Source of the DNA: CAZDBA01 sp964503615
GTDB lineage: Bacteria; Planctomycetota; Planctomycetia; Pirellulales; Pirellulaceae
Reading direction: 5' to 3'
DNA: 21,855 nt
Assembly: GCA_964503615.1 (NCBI GenBank)
Contig: CAZDBA010000085.1
Span: 1-21,855, forward strand
How positions within the stretch are numbered: position 1 is the first letter of the stretch; each line of letters starts with the position of its first letter. Shown here piece by piece: positions 13,506 through 21,855 of the stretch. Made by a program: the position numbers and the translations under genes. The notes beneath the pieces were generated by a model that had not been told where the DNA came from, ran no database searches, and worked only from the letters and a program-made list of their open reading frames with translations.

Positions 13506-16148
13506 CTAGTTGGCGGATTTAAGTAGCAGATCAGCGGCTTGCAGAATTTTGTTACGCAGTCGATATGGGTAACTCGGGTTCTGTTCGAGAAAATTGGTGA
13601 CGATCGCGGCCGCCGAAGAGGAGCGGTGTCCATGAAAGGTTGCAACCAGCCAACGTTTGGGAAAGAAGATGTCGCCTGTTGATTGAATCTCTTCCAACAG
13701 TTCGAGGCTGGGCAGGATATATTTTTCTGATTGCTCTGCGCGAAGCGGATGGTGCAGGTAGTTGAGGCCATCTAGTGCCCAGCGCTCCGGCCGTCGGTTT
13801 TCAGTTTTCGCAAGCGACTCAAAAAAGCGATCTCGTGTCGCTTGGTCTGGAGAGAGGGCAGGGGAGACGAATTGGAAACGTTGCTTTCGGTCGGTGTTGG
13901 TTATCCGAGCCAGTTGCTGTTTCAAAATCGCCTCACAACTTTGAGGTTTTCGAACGGCCAGTTCGTAAGCCAAAGTGATCATGTCGTTTTCTGAAAGCGG
14001 CAGACCCGCTACGTCCGATTCCGATTCCCAAATAGTATACAGTCGCAAAAGGGTATCGCTGGTCGAACAGATGCTGACCAACGTTTTATAGTAAGCCGAA
14101 CGCGCATCCATTTCAGTTTCTTTCGAATCGATCTGCCGCCACAGTTCGTCTTCGATCTGTTTTTCAAAAAAGACGCGTTCCTTGGCGGACATGAACTTCC
14201 AGTAAACGGTACTGACCATGCCAAGAATGTTCTGACGATTTAACGGCTCGGTTTCGGTTTTCAGGCCTGAGATCAAAGCGTTCATAAACTCGCCGGCTTG
14301 GATTTCGTTCGACTCATCGCCTCGCAGGAACGATTCGTAGAGTGCCATCCACGCCGCTCCGCGGGTGACGTCGTCAGATATCGATTGGACGCCTTGCAGC
14401 AGAAATTTTTGGCTTTTCGGATCGAGTCGGAAATAGCCGTAACCTAGTTCCGAACCGTTGGCTAAGTAAAAATCGTAGTCGTCAACCTCGGCAGGCAACT
14501 CGAGTGTTGTGACTTCGCCTTCTAACATCTGCCGAGTTTCAAAAACCGTTTTGTTGTCTGCCACGACTTTGACGTCGACTTGTTGTGACCAAAATTGTTT
14601 GTTGGCTGAGGTTCGTGTTTGTTGGATCTTGAGCACTTTCGCATCGGTCTCACCCGCGACGATTTCGGTTTTGGACTCTGGCGTACCGGCCTCTTTGACC
14701 CAGGTGTTGCTCCACTGTTTTAGATCGATACTGGAATCGCGATCGAGGATATTGATCAGGTCGTCCCAAACTGCGTTGTCGTATCGAAACTGGTTAAGGT
14801 ATTCACGCAGTCCCTTCTGCATCGCTTTTTGGCCGATCATCGTCTCCAGTTGCCGCATCACGATGGGGGCTTTCATGTAAATGATGCGACCGTAGAGCGT
14901 TCCGGCATCTTTGAGATTCTCAAGTTTCTGTTGGATCGGATAGGTTCCTTGGCTGCGGTCTTCGCCATAAGCACTTGGATGATGCTTGAGCATAAAGCCG
15001 AGGTCGTGATTGATGTCGGGAAAGCTCGGATGGACAATCTTGGCCGCCATAAAGTTGGCAAAGACTTCTTTCAGCCATACATCGTCGAACCATTTCATAG
15101 TCACCAGGTTTCCAAACCACATATGCGCCGTTTCGTGGGCGATCAAACTTGCTCGATTGAGTTTCTGGTTTTTGGTCGCCGACTCGTCCAGGAAAAGTTG
15201 GTCGGCGTTGTAAAAGATGTTTCCGATGTGTTCCATTCCGCCGTATTGGAACGAGGGGATCAGGACAAAGTCGAATTTGTCGAACGGGTATTTGATGTCG
15301 GTATAGTCTTCCATCCACGACAGCGCGAACTCGTGAGTTTTGAAAATAGCGTCGAGGTTTCGTTCGACTTTTTCTTCGTCCGGTTCGCGGTGAAGCATAG
15401 TCACGCTGCGGCCGTTGATTTCACGGGTCACAGTCTGAAATTCGCCGGCTGCAAATGCGAACAGGTAGGTGCTGATTGGTAGAGTTTGCTTGTAAACGAT
15501 CTCGCGTGAGGTGGCGTTGATGGACCGAGTTGTCTGAGGGGCGCCGTTGGCCGAAGCGGTCCAGTCAACGGGCAAGGTCAGGCTCAAGCGAAATCGGGCT
15601 TTCATGTCCGGTTGGTCAAAGCAGGGAAAGACCGTAGCGGCGCGATCGGGAACCAACAACGTATAGAGAAAGTTCTCGTTGCGGTTCAGTGACTGGTCGC
15701 CGGCAATAAAACGGATTTTGATTTCATGTTTACCCGCAATCAACTCATCAGCCGGCAGGACAATGTGCCCGTTTTCGATCGAGTAAGTCGTTTCTTTTGT
15801 TGACGTTTCCGGTTCGCCGTTTCCTCCGATCGTCGCAAGTGATACCGATTGGACGTTTGCTTTGGGCGCGTTGAAATCCAGAACGATCGGGTTATCCGAA
15901 TTGGCAAGAGCGAAACGAATCTTGATTGAAGATGGTATAGGCTCAGTCTTTTCCGAGAGGTCGAACGACAGGTCGTATTCGACCTCTGAAATTGCACTCT
16001 TGCGCTGCGAGGCTAATTCGTAAGATACTCCGGGCACAATATCCTCAGAGGTGTGAGATTGGGACGTTTCGGTCTGTTGGGCTTCCAAAGCGGAGGCGGC
16101 AAAGAATCCAACCAACGTTAGAAATAGTGAGAAGCAGTTGGGGTTCAT
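13506..16148 (-). CDS. Secreted M1-family zinc aminopeptidase
   Basis: A metallo-aminopeptidase that removes N-terminal residues from peptides, predicted periplasmic or secreted. I start it at the ATG at 16148, which opens an 880-aa protein with a clear signal peptide (residues 1-23, ending ALEA). The frame is open upstream to 16262, but that would bury the signal peptide. Active-site signatures, numbered from 16148: FPCFDQPD (174-181), exopeptidase motif GGMEH (303-307), zinc site H338-E-T-A-H342 with the third ligand E361 eighteen residues on, and YGRIIYMK with the likely catalytic Tyr later. A C-terminal helical ERAP1-like domain follows. It is on the same strand as kdsC but separated by 279 bp and a stem-loop, so probably a separate transcript. 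Family is certain, substrate is not. Confidence 0.94.
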   Translation of the reverse strand: MNPNCFSLFLTLVGFFAASALEAQQTETSQSHTSEDIVPGVSYELASQRKSAISEVEYDLSFDLSEKTEPIPSSIKIRFALANSDNPIVLDFNAPKANVQSVSLATIGGNGEPETSTKETTYSIENGHIVLPADELIAGKHEIKIRFIAGDQSLNRNENFLYTLLVPDRAATVFPCFDQPDMKARFRLSLTLPVDWTASANGAPQTTRSINATSREIVYKQTLPISTYLFAFAAGEFQTVTREINGRSVTMLHREPDEEKVERNLDAIFKTHEFALSWMEDYTDIKYPFDKFDFVLIPSFQYGGMEHIGNIFYNADQLFLDESATKNQKLNRASLIAHETAHMWFGNLVTMKWFDDVWLKEVFANFMAAKIVHPSFPDINHDLGFMLKHHPSAYGEDRSQGTYPIQQKLENLKDAGTLYGRIIYMKAPIVMRQLETMIGQKAMQKGLREYLNQFRYDNAVWDDLINILDRDSSIDLKQWSNTWVKEAGTPESKTEIVAGETDAKVLKIQQTRTSANKQFWSQQVDVKVVADNKTVFETRQMLEGEVTTLELPAEVDDYDFYLANGSELGYGYFRLDPKSQKFLLQGVQSISDDVTRGAAWMALYESFLRGDESNEIQAGEFMNALISGLKTETEPLNRQNILGMVSTVYWKFMSAKERVFFEKQIEDELWRQIDSKETEMDARSAYYKTLVSICSTSDTLLRLYTIWESESDVAGLPLSENDMITLAYELAVRKPQSCEAILKQQLARITNTDRKQRFQFVSPALSPDQATRDRFFESLAKTENRRPERWALDGLNYLHHPLRAEQSEKYILPSLELLEEIQSTGDIFFPKRWLVATFHGHRSSSAAAIVTNFLEQNPSYPYRLRNKILQAADLLLKSAN

Positions 16149-16276
16149 GTGGATAACTCGGAAAAGGATACCATACTGGCCAAAGCGAGATTTTTTTCGG
16201 ATTGTTGGAACTTGTCTGCAGTTCAAAGCGTCTATCTTGCGATACAAGTTTACCAACCCCAAAGCAAAAAAGAACT
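16149..16276. promoter_or_regulatory. Divergent promoter region between M1 aminopeptidase and secreted orphan
   Basis: 128 bp between two start codons pointing away from each other, so both promoters should lie here or within the N-terminal coding ends. It includes a run of seven T (16191-16197). I find no convincing -35/-10 pair for either direction. Confidence 0.5.
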
Positions 16277-17182
16277 ATGCCGAAATTACGACTGCTTGTC
16301 TTCCTAGCTCTATTCTCCCTCTCGATTACTCAGTTCGCTTTTTCTCAAAACGAAACGGATCAGGCGGATACCCCCGAGGTCGTGATCCCCGAAACGGCTC
16401 TTTTTAATATGGCGGATCTTGAAGAAGGAGAACAGCAAATTGTTTGTCGCGCGAGCATTATGCGTCAATTTCTGGGGACACGAGCTACGCCTTCTTTTCA
16501 AGACAGTATCAAATTTTACTGCTTGGACGGAGCCGAACTCCGGTTCGCACAGGTCACAGACGACAAATTAAAAGATTCTATTCTGGAACAGTTGGTTAGC
16601 GGCTATTCGCTGCCCGTGTTACTTACGATCAACGTCAATAAAGTTACGGTCGGTCATGATGGTATCAACAGAAGCAAACGGATGGTTCCAGAAGTGGTCG
16701 AGTGTCAAATACTCAACGTAGATGCGGTCAAAGCTGCCGCCAAAGGGGCAGGAGTCGATGATGCTGACGCCGAACAGTTTGAGCAAGCACTTGCACCCAA
16801 TGCGGTTCAAGGTGGCGTTGGGGTTTCGTTAGAAAATGTTTTTATTCGTTCGAAAGCTAATCGAAGTGGTTCGGGGCTGGCGATCTCTGGAATCCAAGTG
16901 TTCAATTCAACTGCAGATGAGGTAACGATAAGACTCAAACGAGTTTGGACAGAGCAGGGAAGTGAGACGCAGCAGTACGAGTTGAGCGACCCTACAAGCT
17001 GGACGGTCGCGGCAGAGAGTTGGTCTGACGGTATTTACACCGATGGTGAGATGCCGAAAAAAATGTGGCAGTTTAAACCATCCGCTCTGATTGAGCCGGG
17101 TGAGCAAGTCACCATGCATCTTGAAATTCAGATCAACGAAGGTGAGGTGATGACGCTGACACGCGAGGTCGAACCGAAGTAA
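16277..17182 (+). CDS. Secreted protein of unknown function
   Basis: I do not recognise a family. From the ATG at 16277 the 301-aa product has a clear signal peptide (MPKLRLLVFLALFSL..., cleavage likely after AFS). The frame is open 75 nt further upstream, but that extension would destroy the signal. The mature part is acidic. It contains a region with three Cys in the contexts IVCRAS, FYCLDG and VECQIL, then a short acidic helix around GVDDADAEQFEQ. The second half is rich in beta-strand patterns, including one resembling an immunoglobulin-like or protease-inhibitor sheet (ISGIQVFNSTADEVTIRLKR). It is transcribed alone, divergent from the M1 peptidase and convergent with carB. A periplasmic binding or accessory role is only a guess. 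Confidence 0.82.
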   Translation: MPKLRLLVFLALFSLSITQFAFSQNETDQADTPEVVIPETALFNMADLEEGEQQIVCRASIMRQFLGTRATPSFQDSIKFYCLDGAELRFAQVTDDKLKDSILEQLVSGYSLPVLLTINVNKVTVGHDGINRSKRMVPEVVECQILNVDAVKAAAKGAGVDDADAEQFEQALAPNAVQGGVGVSLENVFIRSKANRSGSGLAISGIQVFNSTADEVTIRLKRVWTEQGSETQQYELSDPTSWTVAAESWSDGIYTDGEMPKKMWQFKPSALIEPGEQVTMHLEIQINEGEVMTLTREVEPK

Positions 17183-17263
17183 GACTTAGTGTTGCCGCGT
17201 TCCTCGCTAATGCGTCGGGTTTCCATTTCAGAAGCTTGCGCATCTAAAGTAAGTGCTATTGGT
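17183..17263. other. Convergent intergenic spacer (orphan gene / carB)
   Basis: 81 bp between two stop codons facing each other. No stem-loop with a U-run is evident, so termination at this convergent pair is unexplained by simple inspection. Confidence 0.5.
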
Positions 17264-20200
17264 CTATTTGGCACCGGCCAATTCTGTTGCCAAACGGTCC
17301 TGAAGTGCTTCGACTTGCATCTCTTCGTTGCGAAGAGCCTCAAGTGCTGAAACAGCCGCTTCGGCAGCTTGAATCGTTGTGATACAAGGGATCCCGTGTT
17401 GGACGGCGGTTGCCCGGATGCGACCTTCGTCGGTTCTCGCGCCTTTTCCGTTGGGCGTGTTGAGGATTAGATCGACCCCTTCGTTTTTCATGTGGTCGAT
17501 CAAGTTCGGATGGCCCTCGATAATCTTTTTGACTCGCTCGACCGGAACGCCTTCTTCAGCAAGCCGTTTTGCGGTTCCGTCGGTTGCGAGGAGTTCATAG
17601 CCCAGTCCGTGCAAACGTTTGGCGAGCTTTGCTGCTGTGTCTTTGTGGCGAGCACTGACGCTGATAAATACGCGACCGGAACCGGGTAGAACGACTCCTG
17701 CCCCAAGTTGACTTTTGGCAAACGCGATTGCAAAGTCGGGGCTGATTCCCATGACTTCGCCAGTACTACGCATTTCGGGGCCCAGTACGATATCAACGCC
17801 GACGAACTTCCGAAACGGGAACACGCTTTCTTTGACGCAGTACTGGTCGGGGCGAATTTCCTGGTCGATGCCCAGTTCGTCCAACGTCATGCCAGCCATT
17901 ACTTTGGCTGCGATTTTTGCGACGTGTACACCGGTCGCTTTGGCAACAAACGGAACGGTGCGACTGGCTCGCGGATTGACTTCGATCACGTAGACGATCG
18001 CTTTGCCATTCTCGCGCTTAACGGCAAACTGGACGTTCATGAGTCCCACCACTTTTAACTTCATCGCCATGGCAATGGTGGATTCACGAATCTCCTCGAT
18101 CGTTTCTGGTTTCAGGCTGTAAGGAGGTATCGAGCAAGCTGAGTCACCCGAGTGTACGCCGGCCTCTTCGATATGTTCCATGATCCCGGCGACAACGGCT
18201 CGATTACCGTCGCAGATACAATCAACATCGACTTCGATTGCGTCTTCGAGAAAGCGGTCGATCAGCACCGGTTGGCCTTGGGCAACCAGAAACGCTTCGA
18301 CTACGAATTTTTCAAATTGGGGTTGGTCGTAACAAATTTCCATCGCTCGTCCGCCCAATACAAAGCTTGGTCGAACCAGTACGGGATAGCCGACTTCGGT
18401 GACGACATTGCGAGCCTGATTCATATCGCGAGCGATGCCGTTAGCGGGCTGCTGGAGGTCCAACTCACTTAGCAGCCGTTGGAATTTCTCCCGGTCTTCG
18501 GCCGCTTCGATCGTATCGACACTGGTTCCGATAATCGGAACTCCCGCGTTCAACAATGCTCGGGAGAGGTTCAACGGAGTCTGGCCACCAAACTGAACGA
18601 TCACTCCGTCCGGCTGAACTCGGTCGCAAATATTGAGCACATCTTCAACCGTCAGCGGTTCGAAGAAAAGCATGTCGCTGGTGTCGTAGTCGGTACTGAC
18701 AGTTTCCGGATTGGAATTGACCATTACCGACTCGATTCCCATTTCGCGTAACGCAAAACTGGCGTGGCAGCAGCAGTAATCGAACTCGATTCCCTGTCCG
18801 ATTCGATTGGGACCGCCACCCAGGATGATGATCCGTTTGGTGTCTGGTTTCTTGGCGGGCGTTTCGTCTTCGTCCTCGTAGGTACTGTAGTAGTAAGGCG
18901 TGTAAGCTTCGAACTCAGCGGCACAGGTATCGACCGACTTAAAAGTCGCGACAACGCCCATTTCACGACGCGCCTTGCTGACTTCGGTCTCTGTAGAATC
19001 CCAAACGGTGGCCAATTGTCGGTCGGAGAACCCAAACTGCTTGGCTCGTTTCATTGTGGCGGCGTCGACAGAACCGAGTCCGTCCATTGCTCGCAATTCG
19101 TCTTCTAGTGCGACGATGTCACGGAGCTGGTGTAAGAACCAGGGGTCGATATGCGTTAGCTCGTGGATCTCCTCCAGTGGCATGCCCGATTTCATCGCAT
19201 AGCGGATGTACCATACGCGTTGATCGTTGGGGCGGGACAGCATCGCTCGAATTTCGGTTCGATCGGGTTGTTCGTCAGTTCCCCATAAGTCCATGCCATC
19301 GCAGCCAAATCCGAAACTCCCGACCTCTAGGCCCCGGAGCGCCTTTTGGAACGACTCGCGAAAGCTGCGACCGATCGCCATCGTTTCGCCGACGCTTTTC
19401 ATTTGCGTGGTCAAAGTCGAATCGGCTTCTGGGAATTTCTCGAATGCAAAACGTGGTATCTTGGTTACGACGTAGTCGATCGTGGGTTCAAAGCAAGCTT
19501 TTGTCTCACGCGTGATATCGTTGGCTAGCTCCCACAGCCGATACCCTACGGCAAGCTTGGCCGCAATTTTTGCGATCGGGAATCCGGTCGCTTTTGAGGC
19601 CAGAGCGCTGGAGCGACTGACTCGCGGGTTCATCTCGATCACGATCATACGGCCAGTGTCTGGCTGGATCGCAAACTGAATGTTCGAACCTCCTGTTTCA
19701 ACACCGATTTCCCGGATGACGGCCAGGCTGGCGTCACGCATTCGTTGATATTCTTTGTCGGTCAGTGTTTGGGCTGGCGCGACGGTGATCGAGTCACCGG
19801 TATGGACGCCCATCGCATCAAAGTTCTCGATGGCACAAATGATGACCACGTTGTCGTCGAGGTCGCGCATGACCTCCATTTCGTATTCTTTCCAGCCGAT
19901 AATGGACTCTTCGACCAACACCTCGGTGACCGGTGATTGATCCAGTCCGCGCTGGACGAGTGTATCGAACTCGTCGCGGTTGTAGGCGATCGCGCTACCG
20001 GAGCCGCCCATGGTAAAGCTGGGACGCACAACGCAAGGCAAACCGATCTCGTCGATGAATTGTCGCGCCTCGTCCAGCGAGTGGACGGTCTCACCGTTGC
20101 AAACATCCAAGCCGATTTTGTTCATCGCGACAGCGAATTTGTCTCGCTCTTCGGCTTTAGCAATCACGTCCGCACGAGCGCCGACCATTTCGACGCCGTA

Positions 20201-20530
20201 TTTTTCGAGTACACCATGTTCCTGAAGCTCCATCGCCAGATTCAAACCGGTCTGACCTCCCAAAGTCGGCAGTAAAGCGTCCGGTTTTTCTTTGGCGATG
20301 ATTTTCTCGATGACTTGCCAGGTCAGCGGCTCGATATAGGTCCGATCCGCGGTGCTGGGATCGGTCATGATGGTGGCGGGATTGGAGTTGACCAGAATGA
20401 CCTCATAGCCCTCTTCTCGAAGGGCTTTGCAGGCTTGAGTTCCGGAGTAGTCGAATTCGCAGGCTTGGCCGATCACGATGGGGCCAGAGCCGATCAGCAG
20501 AATTCGTTTTATATCGTCACGACGTGGCAC
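17264..20530 (-). CDS. carB: Carbamoyl-phosphate synthase large subunit
   Basis: CarB makes carbamoyl phosphate from bicarbonate, ammonia (channelled from the CarA glutaminase) and two ATP, feeding arginine and pyrimidine synthesis in the cytoplasm. The 1088-aa protein has the duplicated architecture. The first ATP-grasp half opens with IKRILLIGSGPIVIGQA (7-23) and carries SFTMGGSGSA (171-180) and IEMNPRVSRSSALASKATG (298-316). The second half repeats the pattern with RIIILGGGPNRIGQGIEFDY and IEVNPRASRTVPFVAKATG. The C-terminal MGS-like allosteric domain contains LLATDGTAKRL and NTPNGKGARTDEGRIRA. The start is GTG at 20530, directly before the conserved N-terminal helix. carA is not adjacent, so the subunits are made from separate loci. 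No riboswitch or attenuator is visible upstream. Confidence 0.98.
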   Translation of the reverse strand: MPRRDDIKRILLIGSGPIVIGQACEFDYSGTQACKALREEGYEVILVNSNPATIMTDPSTADRTYIEPLTWQVIEKIIAKEKPDALLPTLGGQTGLNLAMELQEHGVLEKYGVEMVGARADVIAKAEERDKFAVAMNKIGLDVCNGETVHSLDEARQFIDEIGLPCVVRPSFTMGGSGSAIAYNRDEFDTLVQRGLDQSPVTEVLVEESIIGWKEYEMEVMRDLDDNVVIICAIENFDAMGVHTGDSITVAPAQTLTDKEYQRMRDASLAVIREIGVETGGSNIQFAIQPDTGRMIVIEMNPRVSRSSALASKATGFPIAKIAAKLAVGYRLWELANDITRETKACFEPTIDYVVTKIPRFAFEKFPEADSTLTTQMKSVGETMAIGRSFRESFQKALRGLEVGSFGFGCDGMDLWGTDEQPDRTEIRAMLSRPNDQRVWYIRYAMKSGMPLEEIHELTHIDPWFLHQLRDIVALEDELRAMDGLGSVDAATMKRAKQFGFSDRQLATVWDSTETEVSKARREMGVVATFKSVDTCAAEFEAYTPYYYSTYEDEDETPAKKPDTKRIIILGGGPNRIGQGIEFDYCCCHASFALREMGIESVMVNSNPETVSTDYDTSDMLFFEPLTVEDVLNICDRVQPDGVIVQFGGQTPLNLSRALLNAGVPIIGTSVDTIEAAEDREKFQRLLSELDLQQPANGIARDMNQARNVVTEVGYPVLVRPSFVLGGRAMEICYDQPQFEKFVVEAFLVAQGQPVLIDRFLEDAIEVDVDCICDGNRAVVAGIMEHIEEAGVHSGDSACSIPPYSLKPETIEEIRESTIAMAMKLKVVGLMNVQFAVKRENGKAIVYVIEVNPRASRTVPFVAKATGVHVAKIAAKVMAGMTLDELGIDQEIRPDQYCVKESVFPFRKFVGVDIVLGPEMRSTGEVMGISPDFAIAFAKSQLGAGVVLPGSGRVFISVSARHKDTAAKLAKRLHGLGYELLATDGTAKRLAEEGVPVERVKKIIEGHPNLIDHMKNEGVDLILNTPNGKGARTDEGRIRATAVQHGIPCITTIQAAEAAVSALEALRNEEMQVEALQDRLATELAGAK

Positions 20531-20946
20531 GAGGGCGACTCACTAGTGGTGTTTTATGTTGCAATTCCCGCTTCTTTTGGCGGCAGTCCTGCTTCGTAGC
20601 GCAAAACTGACCTAGGATAACAATTGAGGCAAAAAACGGAAGTGCCAAATTGGCGAAGAAAGAAGTTCGCGCTGGAAGATGGTTTGCCCAGAGATTGGGC
20701 TATTAGAGTTGGGTGTAGTTTGGGCTCACCGACAAGCATGACCTTCTTCGAGAGTCGATTTTAGTCGTTAGTTCGTCAAGGTCCAAAATCAACCGTTGAC
20801 GCCGATTCGGCAACGAGAGGTCGTCGATCGATGGCGGCGCATGTTTAAAAAAAAATCTGACGTTTTTTGTAAGTAGGCGTCTGTTCGAGGTACCAATACC
20901 TGTAGCTCACGTTTTCACGCACTTCCTGTCGCGAAGTTGGTGAAGA
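20531..20946. promoter_or_regulatory. Divergent intergenic region between carB and ECF sigma gene
   Basis: 416 bp with no credible gene. It must carry the carB promoter (minus) and the sigma-factor promoter (plus). Visible structure: a small hairpin GCCCA/TGGGC (20686-20700), an A-tract of nine A after TTT (20844-20855) followed by a six-T run (20863-20868), and an inverted repeat AGGTA-CCAA-TACCT (20888-20901) 46 bp before the sigma start. The paired tracts could bend DNA or act like an UP element. No consensus -35/-10 is convincing. Confidence 0.5.
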
Positions 20947-21489
20947 ATGCAGGCGCGAAAGAACTCCTCGATGCATGACGGTGATCAAAATTCGGTTTTT
21001 CTGAAATGGCTGGAGCAGCATAGCGCTTCGGTCATGAAAGTCGCCCGCGCATACACACTTACCAGCGAGGAAACTCAGGATCTGGCTCAGGAAATCCTGC
21101 TGCAGTCCTGGCGATCCTTGCCGCGATTTGAAGGCAATTCGAGCATTGCGACTTGGTTCTATCGCGTTGCTCTTCAAACGGCGATGAATTGGCATCGCAA
21201 AGACAAACCACGCCGGTCAAAGCAACAACCCTTATTGGAAGCGCGTGCACTAACCGACGACTCGTCCAAAGAACAGCTTCAACAACGTGAAGCGATTGGG
21301 CAACTTTATCAGGCGATTCAAAAACTGCCGAAGACTGATGCGGCGCTGGTATTGCTGCATCTGGAAGAATTGAGCTACCGAGAAATGGCCGACGTATTGG
21401 GGATCACCGAAAACAACGTCGGAGTGAAACTCAACCGCGCGAGAAAAGCGCTCGCTGAATTACTGAAGGAGGATCCTCATGGAACCTGA
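20947..21489 (+). CDS. ECF-family RNA polymerase sigma factor
   Basis: An alternative sigma factor that directs RNA polymerase to stress or envelope promoters. The 180-aa protein has region 2 (about 20-86) with the typical acidic helix EETQDLAQEILLQSW and FEGNSSIATWFYRVALQTAMNWHRK. After a variable linker comes region 4 (about 118-174) with LPKTDAALVLLHLEELSYREMADVLGI and the recognition helix TENNVGVKLNRARKAL. No region 3 is present, as expected for ECF factors. The ATG at 20947 is taken as the start; ATG at 20971 is an alternative, and neither has a strong ribosome site. The last 11 bases overlap the next gene, a membrane protein that may be its regulator. The ECF subgroup is not determined. 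Confidence 0.93.
   Translation: MQARKNSSMHDGDQNSVFLKWLEQHSASVMKVARAYTLTSEETQDLAQEILLQSWRSLPRFEGNSSIATWFYRVALQTAMNWHRKDKPRRSKQQPLLEARALTDDSSKEQLQQREAIGQLYQAIQKLPKTDAALVLLHLEELSYREMADVLGITENNVGVKLNRARKALAELLKEDPHGT
21466..21472 (+). promoter_or_regulatory. Strong Shine-Dalgarno of the downstream membrane-protein gene
   Basis: AAGGAGG, a near-perfect anti-16S match, lies 6 nt before the ATG at 21479 and is embedded in the last codons of the sigma factor. It fixes the start of the overlapping gene. Confidence 0.8.
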
Positions 21490-21855
21490 TAAATTTGAGC
21501 AGGCCTGGCAGGCGCAGTCGTCCCACACACATGTCACGATTAACCAGGATTTGCTGGCGACCGAAATCCAGCGATCCCACCAGACGTTCCGTTCGGCGAT
21601 TTTCCGCCGGGATTTTTTGGAAGTCGCTGTGGCCATCGCGCTGATACCGGTCTGGATCATCATGGGGAAACAAATAGGGTTGCCGTGGACATGGTATTTG
21701 GCCATACCCGCGCTGATCTGGGTCGGCGGGTTCATGCTGTTTGATCGTATTCGTCATCCCCAACGACCAATCGAAGCCGGCAACTCGTTACTGCAGGGCG
21801 TCGAAGAATCGTTGAAGCAGGTGGAACATCAGATCTGGTTATTGCGCAATATCTT
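21479..21855 (+). CDS. Two-TM membrane protein paired with the ECF sigma factor (partial, cut by window end)
   Basis: The frame opens at ATG 21479, overlapping the sigma stop by 11 nt, and stays open to the window edge (125 residues seen). A hydrophilic N-terminus of about 45 residues (MEPDKFEQAWQAQ...) precedes two membrane helices at about 47-63 and 70-88. An amphipathic, Gln/Glu-rich segment that may be coiled coil follows. In ECF operons such overlapping genes often encode a membrane anti-sigma or co-sensor. The layout fits, but no zinc-binding anti-sigma (HxxxCxxC) motif is present in the visible part, so an anti-sigma role is inference. The AAGGAGG site makes the start secure. Confidence 0.75.
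   Translation, partial: MEPDKFEQAWQAQSSHTHVTINQDLLATEIQRSHQTFRSAIFRRDFLEVAVAIALIPVWIIMGKQIGLPWTWYLAIPALIWVGGFMLFDRIRHPQRPIEAGNSLLQGVEESLKQVEHQIWLLRNI

Noticed and set aside
1531..16208. Recurring 10-mer CCAACAATCC / GGATTGTTGG at several places
   Set aside because: The copies near 1531, 2287 and 10935 lie in coding sequence and each encodes Asn-Asn-Pro in its own frame, so codon chance explains them. Only the gap-flanking pair is kept as a repeat.
17264..20530. Possible frameshift or fusion in carB because it is slightly longer than the E. coli protein
   Set aside because: Both ATP-grasp halves and the MGS domain are intact in one frame; the extra residues are an acidic linker before the second half and a C-terminal tail.
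20554..20739. Short minus-strand frame (61 aa) upstream of carB
   Set aside because: No ribosome site, no recognisable motif and composition unlike the neighbours. It probably is chance in a non-coding divergent region.

Overview
The window looks like chromosomal DNA of a Planctomycetota bacterium, probably Pirellulaceae-like. This is inferred from gene content: a TPR lipoprotein beside a di-heme peroxidase, a very large LptC/OstA-like protein next to kdsC, an ECF sigma factor overlapping a small membrane-protein gene, and few Shine-Dalgarno sequences. Moderate GC and GTG/TTG starts fit. I could not run a phylogenetic test. Kdo and Lpt genes show a Gram-negative, LPS-type envelope. There are no rRNA, tRNA, insertion-sequence, phage or CRISPR signatures.

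Layout. (1) 1-3170, plus strand: a possible tail of an upstream gene, a coiled-coil/TPR lipoprotein, and a secreted di-heme cytochrome c peroxidase (MauG/CcpA type). An 83-bp diverged repeat lies in front of each of the last two genes. (2) 3448-8465, plus strand: a MoxR-type AAA+ ATPase, a 645-aa protein whose N-terminal half resembles the TraB/ChaN/EreA-like fold (DUF5682-like), a two-lobed TerB-like protein, a 100-N assembly gap flanked by identical 14-mers, and a HEAT-repeat protein. This is the best candidate for an under-described system. (3) 16148-8480, minus strand: a secreted M1 aminopeptidase, then kdsC, a 1080-aa LptC/LptA-like protein and a DUF4105 lipoprotein, the last two only 3 nt apart. 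(4) 16277-17182, plus strand: an unrecognised secreted protein. (5) 20530-17264, minus strand: carB without carA. (6) 20947 to the end, plus strand: an ECF sigma factor whose 3' end overlaps the start of a two-TM protein cut by the window edge.

How the genes may work together: block 3 joins the last phosphatase step of Kdo synthesis to a predicted periplasmic LPS bridge and an envelope lipoprotein, echoing the kdsC-lptC-lptA order of Proteobacteria. Block 2 pairs an ATP-driven MoxR remodeller with a TraB/EreA-like partner, a TerB-like signalling or scaffold protein and a helical-repeat adaptor. That combination recalls MoxR-centred conflict or stress systems, but no VWA partner is visible. 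The rest is housekeeping (CarB), peptide scavenging (M1) and envelope or stress sensing (ECF pair).
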